Origin: Lachnospiraceae bacterium
GTDB taxonomy: Bacteria > Bacillota > Clostridia > Lachnospirales > Lachnospiraceae
DNA: 36,920 bases
Assembly (NCBI GenBank): GCA_017624495.1
Contig: JAGAMY010000035.1
Location: 1 to 36,920 of the forward strand
Direction: 5' to 3'
Within the stretch, counting starts at the first letter, position 1. Every line of letters starts with the position of its first letter. Position numbers and translations under genes: made by a program. The notes under the pieces are model-generated. The model searched no databases, had not been told where the DNA came from, and was given only the letters and a program-made list of their open reading frames with translations. Below are positions 25,119 through 33,656 of the stretch, in pieces.

Positions 25119-25493
25119 ATGGCATTAACAGAAAAAGCAAAAGCAGATTGGGAAAAAACATTAAAAGAATTAAAGCTAGCAGACGAAAATGATGAAGTCG
25201 AAGAACAGGTAATGGCTAATTACTATGAGAAATTATTTATTTTCAAAAATCAGGTAAAAGGTAATATTTTATTTACCAGAGAACGCTTCGTATTTTGCAG
25301 CACATTTGGTATCAACAACGTATCTATCCCTTACAAAGATATAAAAGAAGTCGCTCTTTGTAAAGTTGGTTTAATGCCGGGATTTGAACTTACCATCACA
25401 GACAGCAAAAAGAATAAAGATGTCCGCTATATGTTTGCACTTATGCACAGAGATGACTGGGTGGATTTCATTGAAAGAAAAAGAAATAGCTAA
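25119..25493 (+). CDS. Small GRAM/PH-like domain protein
   Basis: A 124-aa soluble protein. After a helical N-terminus (about residues 1-40) comes a beta-rich region: GNILFTRERFVFCSTFG, then VSIPYKDIKEVAL and a Gly/Phe strand. It ends in a helix DWVDFIERK. This order, with 'I-PY-DI-EV', is that of bacterial GRAM/PH-like domains. No membrane segment is visible. AAGGAG precedes the ATG, and a good promoter and terminator make it a single-gene unit. Function unknown; a lipid- or protein-binding role is only what the fold would permit. Confidence 0.7.
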   Translation: MALTEKAKADWEKTLKELKLADENDEVEEQVMANYYEKLFIFKNQVKGNILFTRERFVFCSTFGINNVSIPYKDIKEVALCKVGLMPGFELTITDSKKNKDVRYMFALMHRDDWVDFIERKRNS

Positions 25494-25498
25494 AAATA

Positions 25499-25537
25499 CA
25501 ATATGTCCGGTGCTTTCGAAAAACACCGGACATATTG
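25499..25537. terminator. Bidirectional terminator between GRAM-like and GH13 genes
   Basis: CAATATGTCCGGTG pairs with CACCGGACATATTG, a perfect 14-bp stem, with T-rich flanks on both strands. Confidence 0.85.
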
Positions 25538-25540
25538 CAT

Positions 25541-26851
25541 TTATTTTTCCATTTTCCAAAAATATGCACTATATGGAGGCAGCTCACTTCCGCCGCCAAA
25601 ATCATGTACTTCTCCGGTAATCAAATCCACTGCCGTTCCACAGCCTGCATCAAAGTGTGCATAGAAGGTTTCGGCATCCGCATTAATTGCCACAAGCACC
25701 CGCTCTTCATCCGTTTTGCGCTCAAAAATACACTGTTTATTTGTAAGCAGAACGGAACGAAAAGCACCATAATTTAATGCATTAGAATTTTTCTTTGCCT
25801 TGGCAAGCTTTCCAATCCATGCAGATAATTCGTTAAACTCCGGTTTTTCAAAACATGCCCGAAGTGCAGGATCTCCCTCTTCTTTTTTTGCCTTTGTGCC
25901 CCATTCACTGCCATAGTACACACATGGAATACCCGGCATACCAAAATTTAAGGCATAAATTAGTGGCAAATGCTTTTCATTCGTCAAAATGGATGCCACT
26001 CTGGTCACATCATGATTATCCACAAAGGTCAACAGATGTTTTCCCTTATATAATGTCCAGTTTTCCGGTCCAAACTGGCGAAGCAGGGAATGATTAATCT
26101 CAAACATATTCATGCAATTAAAGCTTGAATACAATCCCTTATAACACTCGTAATTGGTAACGGAATGTAACATTTCCGGGTTCATCCACTGGTTATAATC
26201 CCCGTGTAAGGTTTCTCCCACTAAGAAGAAATCCTCCTTTAAACCACCGGTAAATGTGCGTAACTGCTTTAAGAAATCCGGTGTCAGGCAGTATGCTACA
26301 TCCAGACGAAGTCCGTCAATGTCAAACTCTTCTACCCAGCCTTTAATCGCAGAAAAAAGATATTCCACCACTGCCGGATTGTAAAGATTTAACTTTACCA
26401 AATCATAATTGCCTTCCCATCCTTCATACCAAAGACCATCATTATAGTTGGAATTTCCACCAAAATTGATGTTAAACCAGTCCTTATATGGAGAACTTTC
26501 ACGGTTTTTCTTTACATCTTCAAAGGCAAAAAAGCCTCTTCCGGCATGATTAAATACACCATCTAATACCACTTTAATACCATTTTCATGCAGTGCATCG
26601 CAAACCTCTTTAAAGTCTGCATTTGTTCCTAATCTACAGTCAATTTTTGTATAATCTCTGGTGTTGTATCCATGGGTGTCGGATTCAAATACCGGTGAAA
26701 AATATATCGCATTAATTCCTAAATCCTTCATATGGGGTATCCAATCTTTTACCTTTAAAATCCGATGCTCTAACACACCATCATTCTCAAAAGGTGCCCC
26801 GCAAAATCCCAATGGATAAATCTGATAAAAAACACTTTCATATGCCCACAT
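25541..26851 (-). CDS. GH13 alpha-amylase family enzyme, intracellular
   Basis: A 436-aa alpha-glucan-active enzyme without a signal peptide. Conserved regions: I, DGVFNH; II, GLRLDVA with nucleophile Asp184; III, VGETLHG with acid/base Glu213; IV, FVDNHDVTR with Asp281. The N-terminal start VFYQIYPLGF and the absence of an extra starch-binding domain suggest a cytoplasmic maltodextrin- or malto-oligosaccharide-degrading enzyme. The third residue ATG of the longest frame (26851) is the better start, since GGAGG lies 8 bases upstream of it but only 2 before the first. Single-gene unit; precise specificity is not deducible. Confidence 0.92.
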   Translation of the reverse strand: MWAYESVFYQIYPLGFCGAPFENDGVLEHRILKVKDWIPHMKDLGINAIYFSPVFESDTHGYNTRDYTKIDCRLGTNADFKEVCDALHENGIKVVLDGVFNHAGRGFFAFEDVKKNRESSPYKDWFNINFGGNSNYNDGLWYEGWEGNYDLVKLNLYNPAVVEYLFSAIKGWVEEFDIDGLRLDVAYCLTPDFLKQLRTFTGGLKEDFFLVGETLHGDYNQWMNPEMLHSVTNYECYKGLYSSFNCMNMFEINHSLLRQFGPENWTLYKGKHLLTFVDNHDVTRVASILTNEKHLPLIYALNFGMPGIPCVYYGSEWGTKAKKEEGDPALRACFEKPEFNELSAWIGKLAKAKKNSNALNYGAFRSVLLTNKQCIFERKTDEERVLVAINADAETFYAHFDAGCGTAVDLITGEVHDFGGGSELPPYSAYFWKMEK

Positions 26852-26912
26852 ATACATATCCTCCCTCTATTTTTTTACTGTAACCATGCATGCAGCATAC
26901 AGTTACAACAAA

Positions 26913-26938
26913 CGTCTGCACAAAATACTGCACAGACG
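26913..26938 (-). terminator. Terminator after the DUF4250 gene
   Basis: On minus, CGTCTG pairs with CAGACG, followed by TTTGTTGT. A second stem (GTAAC/GTTAC) lies 15 bases further on and ends in AGT and an A-run, so it does not look like a terminator. Confidence 0.55.
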
Positions 26939-26948
26939 CTTATTTCCG

Positions 26949-27131
26949 TCAGATAAACTGGTTTACCCCGGCATCATACGCATAATTTAATCCGGCTATT
27001 TTTTCTGTAATTTCATCACCCGATACATTTAATGCCACACACATATCCTCAAAGGAAGTGTAATGGTCTCTTAACTGTGTATTCACATAGCTTAATAATA
27101 TTACCGGATCTTTTGGCAAATTATACTCCAT
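26949..27131 (-). CDS. DUF4250-domain small protein
   Basis: A 60-aa protein with the DUF4250 pattern: LPKDPVILLSYVNTQLRD, then a short helix pair and an ending with Tyr-rich 'NYAYD...NQF'. The family is common in Lachnospiraceae and has no known role. The ATG at 27131 overlaps the ppiC stop by 11 bases with GGAG upstream, so translation is coupled. Last gene of the long operon; terminator downstream. Confidence 0.85.
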   Translation of the reverse strand: MEYNLPKDPVILLSYVNTQLRDHYTSFEDMCVALNVSGDEITEKIAGLNYAYDAGVNQFI

Positions 27132-27873
27132 TTTTTCTCTCAACTCCAAATTTAGCTTCTAATTCTTTTACAGTATCTGCATATGCAGTCTGTTTTTTCT
27201 GCTGTAAAAGCTGATTGTAAAGCTGTGCCTCAATCTGTTCAAATGGCATTTTCTGTTCTTCTTTTTTCTCTTCTACCAAAATCAGATGTGCACCAAACTG
27301 TGTTTTTACAGGTCCAATCACTTTTCCGATTTCACCTTCAAAAGCGGCTTTTTCAAATTCAGGCACCATCTGACCTTTGCCAAAAAAGCCTAAATCTCCG
27401 CCTTTTTCTTTGGAAGGACAGGTAGAATATTCTTTTGCAGCATCTTCAAAGGATTTACCATCTGCAATTTCCTTTGCGATATCTTCTGCTGTTTTTTCAT
27501 CATCCACTAAAATGTGTTTTGCTTTTACCTGTGCATCTGTCACAAACTGGTCTGCATTTTCTTCATAGTAAGCTTTTACTTCTGCATCTTCTAAGGTTAC
27601 TTTTTCGATAACACTTGTAGCTGCCATATGGCTTGCTAATTCATTTTCCATTTTGGCAAGTGTCTTTTTGTACTCGTCTGTTTCTTTGATTTTTTCTACT
27701 TCTGCCATTTTAGAGAAAAGGTGAAAACCGATTAACTGCTCTAATAATTCATCCTTTGCCTGTGGAGAAGATAAATAAATCTGCTGTTCCGGCGGATAAT
27801 TAGCAATTAATTCGTTTAATTCTTTCTCTGTAATTTCATGTCCTGCGGACACAGCTAATACTCTTTCGCTCAT
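27121..27873 (-). CDS. Parvulin-type peptidyl-prolyl isomerase
   Basis: A 250-aa foldase. An N-terminal helical chaperone-like region (about 1-110) is followed by a parvulin domain (about 112-210: VKAKHILVDD, then FEDAAKEYSTCPSKEKGGDLGF, then FGAHLILV) and a helical C-terminus. There is no signal peptide or lipobox, so unlike PrsA it acts in the cytoplasm. I chose the ATG at 27873, which has AAAGGAG upstream; the ATG at 27909 is part of a Lys-rich run without one. It follows znuB by 60 bases, in which a small CGCC/GGCG hairpin without a T-run is seen. Confidence 0.88.
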   Translation of the reverse strand: MSERVLAVSAGHEITEKELNELIANYPPEQQIYLSSPQAKDELLEQLIGFHLFSKMAEVEKIKETDEYKKTLAKMENELASHMAATSVIEKVTLEDAEVKAYYEENADQFVTDAQVKAKHILVDDEKTAEDIAKEIADGKSFEDAAKEYSTCPSKEKGGDLGFFGKGQMVPEFEKAAFEGEIGKVIGPVKTQFGAHLILVEEKKEEQKMPFEQIEAQLYNQLLQQKKQTAYADTVKELEAKFGVERKNGV

Positions 27874-27933
27874 AGTTAGTATACTCCTTTTTTTCTTCTT
27901 TTTATACATACGCCTTGTGGCGCAAATTTACTT

Positions 27934-28758
27934 TTATTCTCCACGCAAAACCCTTGCATAGAGGTATGTTGCAAAATACAAAATAGATGCAATAATCACA
28001 ATTACAGGTCCTGTTGCTACATTGGTATAATAGGAAACAAACAATCCCACAAGACCGGAAAATAAGGAAAACAGCACGGAAAAGAAATGGTATTCCCGCA
28101 TATTTTCCGCTAAATTTCTACTGGATGCTGCCGGTAAAATCAGCAGGGCATTAATAATTAAAATCCCCACCCATTTAATGGAAAGCATAACAATTACAGC
28201 TATCATTACGGCAAAAATATTCTCCATTAAGCGCACCGGCACATGACGGCTGATGGCTAATGTACGGTGAATACTTGCGGCATGCAGGTAGTTAAAACAC
28301 AATACATAAAACAAAACGGACACCACAAAAATCAACAGCAGGTAAAAAATTTCTTTTGGTGTAATACTTAAAATATCCCCCACCAAAAGACTGGAATACT
28401 TGCTGAAGTTGCCGCCTTTTGACAATATTACCAGACCAATGGCTACACTGCAGGAGGAAAATACGGAAATAATTGTATCCGTTGAAATCCCACTTTTACT
28501 GCCTATGTAGTTTAAAAGTAACGCAAAAGCTATACCAAAAACAATCATAGTCACATTGGTATCTGTCACACCAAGTATCACACCAATGGCAATTCCCGTC
28601 AGCGCCGAATGTCCTAATGCATCAGAAAAAAATGCCATTTTCCGGCTGACAATCATAGTGCCTAACATCCCAAAAAGCGGGGTAATAATCAGTATCGCCA
28701 GAAAAGCATTCCGCATAAAGCCATATTCCAAAAATGCAGTAAAACCTTCTAATACCAT
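27934..28758 (-). CDS. Metal ABC transporter permease (ZnuB/MntB type)
   Basis: A 274-aa permease of the ABC-3 family with about eight membrane helices (FLAILIITPLFGMLGTMIVSRKMAFFSDALGHSALTG identifies it). The DALGHSALTG segment is the family hallmark that contacts the ATPase. ATG at 28758, GGAG upstream, overlapping the znuC stop by 10 bases. Partner of the ATPase and binding protein upstream. Confidence 0.9.
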   Translation of the reverse strand: MVLEGFTAFLEYGFMRNAFLAILIITPLFGMLGTMIVSRKMAFFSDALGHSALTGIAIGVILGVTDTNVTMIVFGIAFALLLNYIGSKSGISTDTIISVFSSCSVAIGLVILSKGGNFSKYSSLLVGDILSITPKEIFYLLLIFVVSVLFYVLCFNYLHAASIHRTLAISRHVPVRLMENIFAVMIAVIVMLSIKWVGILIINALLILPAASSRNLAENMREYHFFSVLFSLFSGLVGLFVSYYTNVATGPVIVIIASILYFATYLYARVLRGE

Positions 28759-29561
28759 GACTGACTCCTTTCCGTCTTTGCCGTTTTGCATTGACTGCAT
28801 TTTTTCTCTGTCACATATGCAGGAAGCTCTTCTGCACCAAAAACGGTCTTAAATTCTTCGCTGGCAAACACTTCCTTTGGTGTTCCCTCTTTTAAAATAC
28901 TTTTATCTAACAATATCACTTTATCTGCATATTTTGCCACATAATCTAAATCGTGAGAGATTAATATAATGGACAAATCAAAATTTTCCTTCAAATATAC
29001 CATTGTACGGTAAAATAACTCCATACCATTCTGGTCTACACCGGATACCGGCTCGTCTAACATCAACAGATTTGGCTCGTCCATAATTGCCATGGCAAGC
29101 AGTACACGCTGTAACTGTCCACCGGAAAGATTGCAAACCTGTTTATCTAGCAAATCCTCCACCTCAAACACTTTTAATGCTTCGGAAATTTCCTTTGCAA
29201 TGCTTTTCTTTTTCAAGAAGCATACCGGTGTACGGTACTGATAACCGGCAATCAAATCATATACACTTACCGGTGTATTTTTTTCAATATTAATACTCTG
29301 TGGAACGTAACCGATTTTTAATTTCTGCATACGTCCATTCTGCTGGTCACGAAATTCAATCTGTCCCTCATGGGGCACATCATCTAACATGGCACGAATC
29401 AGCGTAGATTTTCCGGCTCCGTTTTTTCCAATAATAGCATTGATACTGCCACAGTGGATATGGAGATTGACATCCTCTAAAATCACCTGTTCACCAAAGC
29501 GGACACCTAAGTGATTGACTTTTATGCAATGCAGCCCACAGGGCTCTATGATTTTTTTCAT
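28749..29561 (-). CDS. Metal ABC transporter ATP-binding protein (ZnuC/MntA type)
   Basis: A 270-aa ATPase with Walker A GKNGAGKST, signature LSGGQLQR, Walker B LLMLDEP and switch His in ISHDLDYV. The C-terminus ends in a Cys/Lys-rich tail (KKCSQCKTAKT), with a CxxC pair not needed for ATPase function; it could bind metal. The start overlaps the znuA stop as ATGA, and GGAGG lies just upstream. Confidence 0.9.
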   Translation of the reverse strand: MKKIIEPCGLHCIKVNHLGVRFGEQVILEDVNLHIHCGSINAIIGKNGAGKSTLIRAMLDDVPHEGQIEFRDQQNGRMQKLKIGYVPQSINIEKNTPVSVYDLIAGYQYRTPVCFLKKKSIAKEISEALKVFEVEDLLDKQVCNLSGGQLQRVLLAMAIMDEPNLLMLDEPVSGVDQNGMELFYRTMVYLKENFDLSIILISHDLDYVAKYADKVILLDKSILKEGTPKEVFASEEFKTVFGAEELPAYVTEKKCSQCKTAKTERSQSWY

Positions 29562-30625
29562 GGTGCCTCCATTCCTAATGCTGATTTTACAATGTCTATA
29601 TTTTTCTGCATTCCCTTAATATAGCTGTCTGCTTCATATTCTCCACGCACTAAGGTGTCTAAATAGCAGACGGTTACATCTGCTTCTTTTTGTACAGTTT
29701 CTGCCAGACCTCTGCCATATAATTCTTCTGCAAAAATCAAATCTATGCCATGCTCTTTCACCGCTGCAAGCACATCTGCCACTTCTCCGGCACTAATTTG
29801 GCGTTCTTCATCTAAGTTCATGGTATAGGCAATTTCCATACCATAATCTTCTGCTAAATATTCATAAGCTTCATGAAATGCAATGATTTCTTTTCCGGTG
29901 GAAAGACTTACAAGTTCTTCCTGCTGCTTCTGCAAATCTGCAAGTTTTGCATCATATTCTGCTGCATTTGCTTCAAATTCTTCTGCATATGCAGGAATTG
30001 CTTCACAAAGACCATGGGTAATGGCAGCTATCTGCTCACGATGATGTGCTACACTCATCCAGACATGGGTATTTTCATGACTATGGGTGTGCACACTGCC
30101 ATCTGCATGTACATGTGCTTCTTCGTGCACATGCTCTTCCTCGGCTGCATGCTCTTCTTCGTGCACATGTTCTTCCTCGGCTGCATGCGCTTCTTCATGC
30201 ACATGCTCTTCCTCGGCTGCATGCTCCTCTTCGTGCACATGCTCTTCCTCGGCATGTTCACCTGTCATGGATTCCACAATCAAAAGATTCGGATACTGTT
30301 TAGCTACATCCGTAAGAAAACTTTCCATCCCACCGCCATTCACAACAAATACGTCTGCTGTGGATAACAGCTTCATATCCTCCGGTGTCATCTGAAAATC
30401 ATGCAGACATCCGGTCTGGGGCTCACTTAAATTTTCTAACCGGATATTCTCACAATCCCCTGCCACATTCAACGCTGCTATATACATAGGATAAAAGGAT
30501 GTCACTACCAAAAACTGCCCATCTGTATCTGTTTTTTCACTTTTTACATAGATACCGGTCAGCAAATACGCACACACAGCAATGGCAAGCAACAGCACTG
30601 CCGTAAAACGGTATTTATTTCTCAT
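29558..30625 (-). CDS. znuA: Zinc-type metal-binding lipoprotein/anchored protein with long His-rich loop
   Basis: A 355-aa cluster A-I (ZnuA/TroA) substrate-binding protein. An N-terminal helix (8-26) anchors it; Cys18 follows IAV, a poor lipobox. Ligands visible are His75 (GCLHDF), His187 (THVWMS), His251 (FHEAYEYL) and the acidic pair at 300-301. Between the first two is a His/Glu loop (123-187) with 18 His, formed by four copies of a 12-residue unit EEHVHEE(E/A)HAAE. Such loops mark zinc rather than manganese uptake. It starts right after the engB stop (TAAATG) and is coupled to it. No Zur or AdcR operator could be recognised. Confidence 0.9.
   Translation of the reverse strand: MRNKYRFTAVLLLAIAVCAYLLTGIYVKSEKTDTDGQFLVVTSFYPMYIAALNVAGDCENIRLENLSEPQTGCLHDFQMTPEDMKLLSTADVFVVNGGGMESFLTDVAKQYPNLLIVESMTGEHAEEEHVHEEEHAAEEEHVHEEAHAAEEEHVHEEEHAAEEEHVHEEAHVHADGSVHTHSHENTHVWMSVAHHREQIAAITHGLCEAIPAYAEEFEANAAEYDAKLADLQKQQEELVSLSTGKEIIAFHEAYEYLAEDYGMEIAYTMNLDEERQISAGEVADVLAAVKEHGIDLIFAEELYGRGLAETVQKEADVTVCYLDTLVRGEYEADSYIKGMQKNIDIVKSALGMEAP
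30104..30247 (-). repeat. Four tandem 36-bp repeats in znuA
   Basis: TGCACATG(C/T)TCTTCCTCGG recurs on plus at 30126, 30162, 30198 and 30234, exactly 36 bp apart. Copies 1 and 3 encode EEEH, 2 and 4 EEAH, so the array looks like a duplicated 72-bp pair. The frame stays open in several directions because of the low complexity. Confidence 0.9.
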
Positions 30626-31237
30626 TTATGCCTCTTCCTCTCCATCTTCCTGCGCGTACACTAAAGCATCCATATATTCCCAGATTTCATCCCTTCCCTG
30701 CTTGGTTTCTGCGGAAAATGGGAAAATCTGTGTTCCCGGTCTGACATTTAAGCCCACACGGATAGCCTTTACATTTTTCTGTACCTGACTTCTTTTGATT
30801 TTATCTAACTTCGTGGCAATAATAATCGGCTCAAAGCCCTGATATACCATCCAGTCATACATCATTTTATCATTTGCCGAAGGGTCATGACGGATATCAA
30901 TCAACAAAAACACTGCCCGAAGCTGCTTAGAGCTGTGCAGATAATTTTCTATCATGACACCCCATTTCTTTTTCTCTGCTTCAGAAACCTTTGCATAACC
31001 GTACCCCGGCAAATCTACCAAATACATCTCCTGATTGATATTATAAAAATTAATAGTCTGGGTCTTTCCCGGCTGAGCCGAGGTTCTGGCTAAAGATTTC
31101 CGGTTCATCAGCGCATTAATCAATGAGGATTTTCCCACATTGGATTTTCCGGCAAAAGCCACCTCCGGAAGGGTATTTTCCGGGAGCGTACTTGTTACGC
31201 CGCATACGGTTTCTAATTCAACACTTTTAATTACCAT
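30626..31237 (-). CDS. ysxC: Ribosome biogenesis GTP-binding protein YsxC/EngB
   Basis: A 203-aa essential GTPase for 50S ribosome assembly. Motifs: G1 GKSNVGKSS (30-38), G3 DLPGYGYA (75-82), G4 TKLDK and G5 FSAE. AAGGAG lies 5 bases before the ATG. It follows lon by 20 bases, the same neighbour order as lonA-ysxC in B. subtilis. znuA follows without a gap. Confidence 0.95.
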   Translation of the reverse strand: MVIKSVELETVCGVTSTLPENTLPEVAFAGKSNVGKSSLINALMNRKSLARTSAQPGKTQTINFYNINQEMYLVDLPGYGYAKVSEAEKKKWGVMIENYLHSSKQLRAVFLLIDIRHDPSANDKMMYDWMVYQGFEPIIIATKLDKIKRSQVQKNVKAIRVGLNVRPGTQIFPFSAETKQGRDEIWEYMDALVYAQEDGEEEA

Positions 31238-31257
31238 AAGTTCTCCTTATTTTCGCA

Positions 31258-33573
31258 TTATACAAAGGCAACAGTTAATACATCCTGCATAGTTTCCACA
31301 TAAACAATGTTTAAACCTTTTTTGATTTCTTCCGCCACTTCATCCATGTCTTTTTCATTTTTCTTTGGTACACAGATGGTCTTGATTCCGGCATTTTTGG
31401 CAGCTAAGGTCTTTTCCTTCAAACCACCAATCGGAAGAACTCTACCACGAAGGGTAATTTCTCCGGTCATTGCCACATCCGCTTTTACCGCATGATTGGT
31501 AATCGCAGATAGCATAGCGGTTGCCATGGTGATTCCGGCAGATGGTCCATCCTTTGGAACAGCCCCCTCCGGAATATGAATATGAATATCATTTTCCTTA
31601 AAAAATTCCTTTGGAATTTTATATTCTTCACTGACAGAACGAATATAGCTGATACCTGCCTGCGCAGATTCCTTCATGACATCCCCTAACTGTCCGGTGA
31701 GCTTAAACTCTCCTTTTCCCGGCATGACATTAACCTCAATTTCAAGGGTATCTCCGCCTACACTTGTCCATGCAAGTCCTCTGACAATACCTACCTCATC
31801 CGTTTTTCCTGCCTTGTCAAAGGTGTATTTTTCTTTACCTAAAAACTGCTCTAAATTCTTTTTGGTTACAGAAACTTTTTTCTTATCCCCTTCATACACA
31901 GCTCTTGCTGCCTTACGGCAGATTTCACCGATTTTTCTCTCTAAGCTTCGCACACCGGCTTCTCTGGTATAACTGCGGATAACCATGGCTAATGCTTCTT
32001 CACTGATGGTTAACTGGTCTTTTTTCAGACCATTTTTCTTCATCTGTTTACGAATCAGATGTTCTTTGGCAATGTGCATTTTTTCATTTTCCGTATAACT
32101 GCTGACTTCGATTAACTCCATTCTGTCAAGCAGCGGTCTTGGAATATCCTGTACGGAGTTTGCTGTTGCAATAAACAATACTTCGGATAAATCCACCGGA
32201 ATCTCCACATAGTGGTCTCTGAATTTGCTATTCTGCTCAGAATCTAATACCTCTAATAATGCGGAAGAAGTATCGCCTTTATAATCACTGCTGACCTTAT
32301 CAATTTCATCTAAAAGCATCAGCGGATTTTTCACACCTGCACTGCGAAGCCCGGAAACTAAACGTCCCGGCATGGCACCTATATAGGTTCTTCTATGTCC
32401 ACGGATTTCTGCCTCATCCCGGACACCACCTAAACAGATACGCACATATTCTTTATCTAATGCCTTTGCCACAGAACGGGCAATACTTGTCTTACCGGTT
32501 CCTGGCGGTCCCACTAAACAGATAATCGGGCTTTCTCCCTTGCTGGTTAAATTGCGTACCGCTAAAAATTCTAACATACGCTCTTTGACCTTCTCTAATC
32601 CATAGTGGTCATTGTCTAATACCTTAGCGGCATGTTTTAAATCCTTGTTATCCTTGGATACTTTGTCCCATGGCAGCTCTAATAAGGTTTCAATATACCC
32701 TCTTGCCACAGTACTTTCCGATGAATTACTGGAAATATTTTTAAAACGCTCGATTTCTTTGCGGATTTTCTCTTTTACATCTTTTTTGGCTTTCAGCTTT
32801 TTCAAAGCTGCCAAAAACTGTTCTGCATCGGATTCTGTATTCCCATCTCCTAATTCTTCACGGATGACCTTCATTTGTTCACGAAGCAGGTATTCTTTTT
32901 GGTTTTTATCCACACGTTCTTTTACTTTTTTCTGAAATTCATTTTTGATGGAAATGACATTGACCTCATGCAGCAGCATTTCCATCAACACTTCATAGCG
33001 TTCTTCTAAGGTTACAGCCTCTAAGTACCGCTGTTTTTCTTCATAATATACCGGCATATTATTGGCTACTAAGTCCATGAGTTTTTCCACATCCGTAGCC
33101 TCTGAAACCTGACGAATGAATTCTTTACCTAATTTCGGATTTAATACTGCATATCTGCCATATGCCTCCTGAATGGCACGAAGCATGCCTTCTTTTGCTT
33201 CTTCGGAAAATTCTTCCTCAAGATTTTGTTCAAAATATATAATTTCCGTTTGTAAAAATGGTTCACTTTCCACAATTGCAGATAATTCTGCTCTTTCTAC
33301 ACCTTCTGCTAAAATGCGGATAATATTATTCTGCATTTTGATGACCTGTTTAATTTCAGCCACAATACCAATGTGAAACAAATCTTCAATCTGCGGTTCG
33401 CCTACCTCTACATCCTTCTGGGTAACCAAAAAAATCTTCTGGTCGCCCATCATGGCTTCTTCTATTGCTTTTATGGATTTCTTTCGACTGACGTCAAAGT
33501 GTGCCACCATACCCGGAAGAATGGTCAGCCCCCGTAATGCCACAGCCGGAATTGTCCGAATCATATCACTCAA
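31258..33573 (-). CDS. lon: ATP-dependent protease La (Lon), TTG start
   Basis: A 771-aa cytoplasmic AAA+ protease. LON substrate-binding domain about 5-200, then helical region, Walker A GPPGTGKT at 355-362, Walker B LLDEIDK at 420-426, and the protease domain with the Ser678-Lys721 dyad (KDGPSAG, LKEKTLAA). The most upstream start is TTG at 33573, with AGGAG 9 bases upstream; the next ATG (33564) would be too far from that site. A TTG start may lower output. It lies 83 bases after clpX behind a hairpin. Confidence 0.95.
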   Translation of the reverse strand: MSDMIRTIPAVALRGLTILPGMVAHFDVSRKKSIKAIEEAMMGDQKIFLVTQKDVEVGEPQIEDLFHIGIVAEIKQVIKMQNNIIRILAEGVERAELSAIVESEPFLQTEIIYFEQNLEEEFSEEAKEGMLRAIQEAYGRYAVLNPKLGKEFIRQVSEATDVEKLMDLVANNMPVYYEEKQRYLEAVTLEERYEVLMEMLLHEVNVISIKNEFQKKVKERVDKNQKEYLLREQMKVIREELGDGNTESDAEQFLAALKKLKAKKDVKEKIRKEIERFKNISSNSSESTVARGYIETLLELPWDKVSKDNKDLKHAAKVLDNDHYGLEKVKERMLEFLAVRNLTSKGESPIICLVGPPGTGKTSIARSVAKALDKEYVRICLGGVRDEAEIRGHRRTYIGAMPGRLVSGLRSAGVKNPLMLLDEIDKVSSDYKGDTSSALLEVLDSEQNSKFRDHYVEIPVDLSEVLFIATANSVQDIPRPLLDRMELIEVSSYTENEKMHIAKEHLIRKQMKKNGLKKDQLTISEEALAMVIRSYTREAGVRSLERKIGEICRKAARAVYEGDKKKVSVTKKNLEQFLGKEKYTFDKAGKTDEVGIVRGLAWTSVGGDTLEIEVNVMPGKGEFKLTGQLGDVMKESAQAGISYIRSVSEEYKIPKEFFKENDIHIHIPEGAVPKDGPSAGITMATAMLSAITNHAVKADVAMTGEITLRGRVLPIGGLKEKTLAAKNAGIKTICVPKKNEKDMDEVAEEIKKGLNIVYVETMQDVLTVAFV

Positions 33574-33610
33574 GTTTTTATCTCCTATCTCAAAATTTCT
33601 ATATACAAAA

Positions 33611-33647
33611 GCTGTCAGCAGTAAGAACTAGTCGTTACTGTGACAGC
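33611..33647 (-). terminator. Hairpin/terminator between clpX and lon
   Basis: On minus, GCTGTCACAGTAA pairs with TTACTGCTGACAGC (one bulge), followed by TTTTG. The T-run is short, so partial read-through into lon is likely. Confidence 0.6.
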
Positions 33648-33656
33648 CTTCACAGC

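Noticed and set aside
27905-27920. CGCC/GGCG hairpin between znuB and ppiC as a terminator
   Set aside because: Only a 4-5 bp stem and no T-run on the minus strand.
30104-30247. CRISPR-like array (regular repeat spacing)
   Set aside because: Units are directly joined coding repeats of 36 bp with no unique spacers and keep the znuA frame.
29873-30395. Several overlapping open frames on the plus strand (and another on minus) over the znuA repeat
   Set aside because: They are low-complexity shadows of the 36-bp His/Glu repeat; none has a ribosome site, and znuA fully explains the region.
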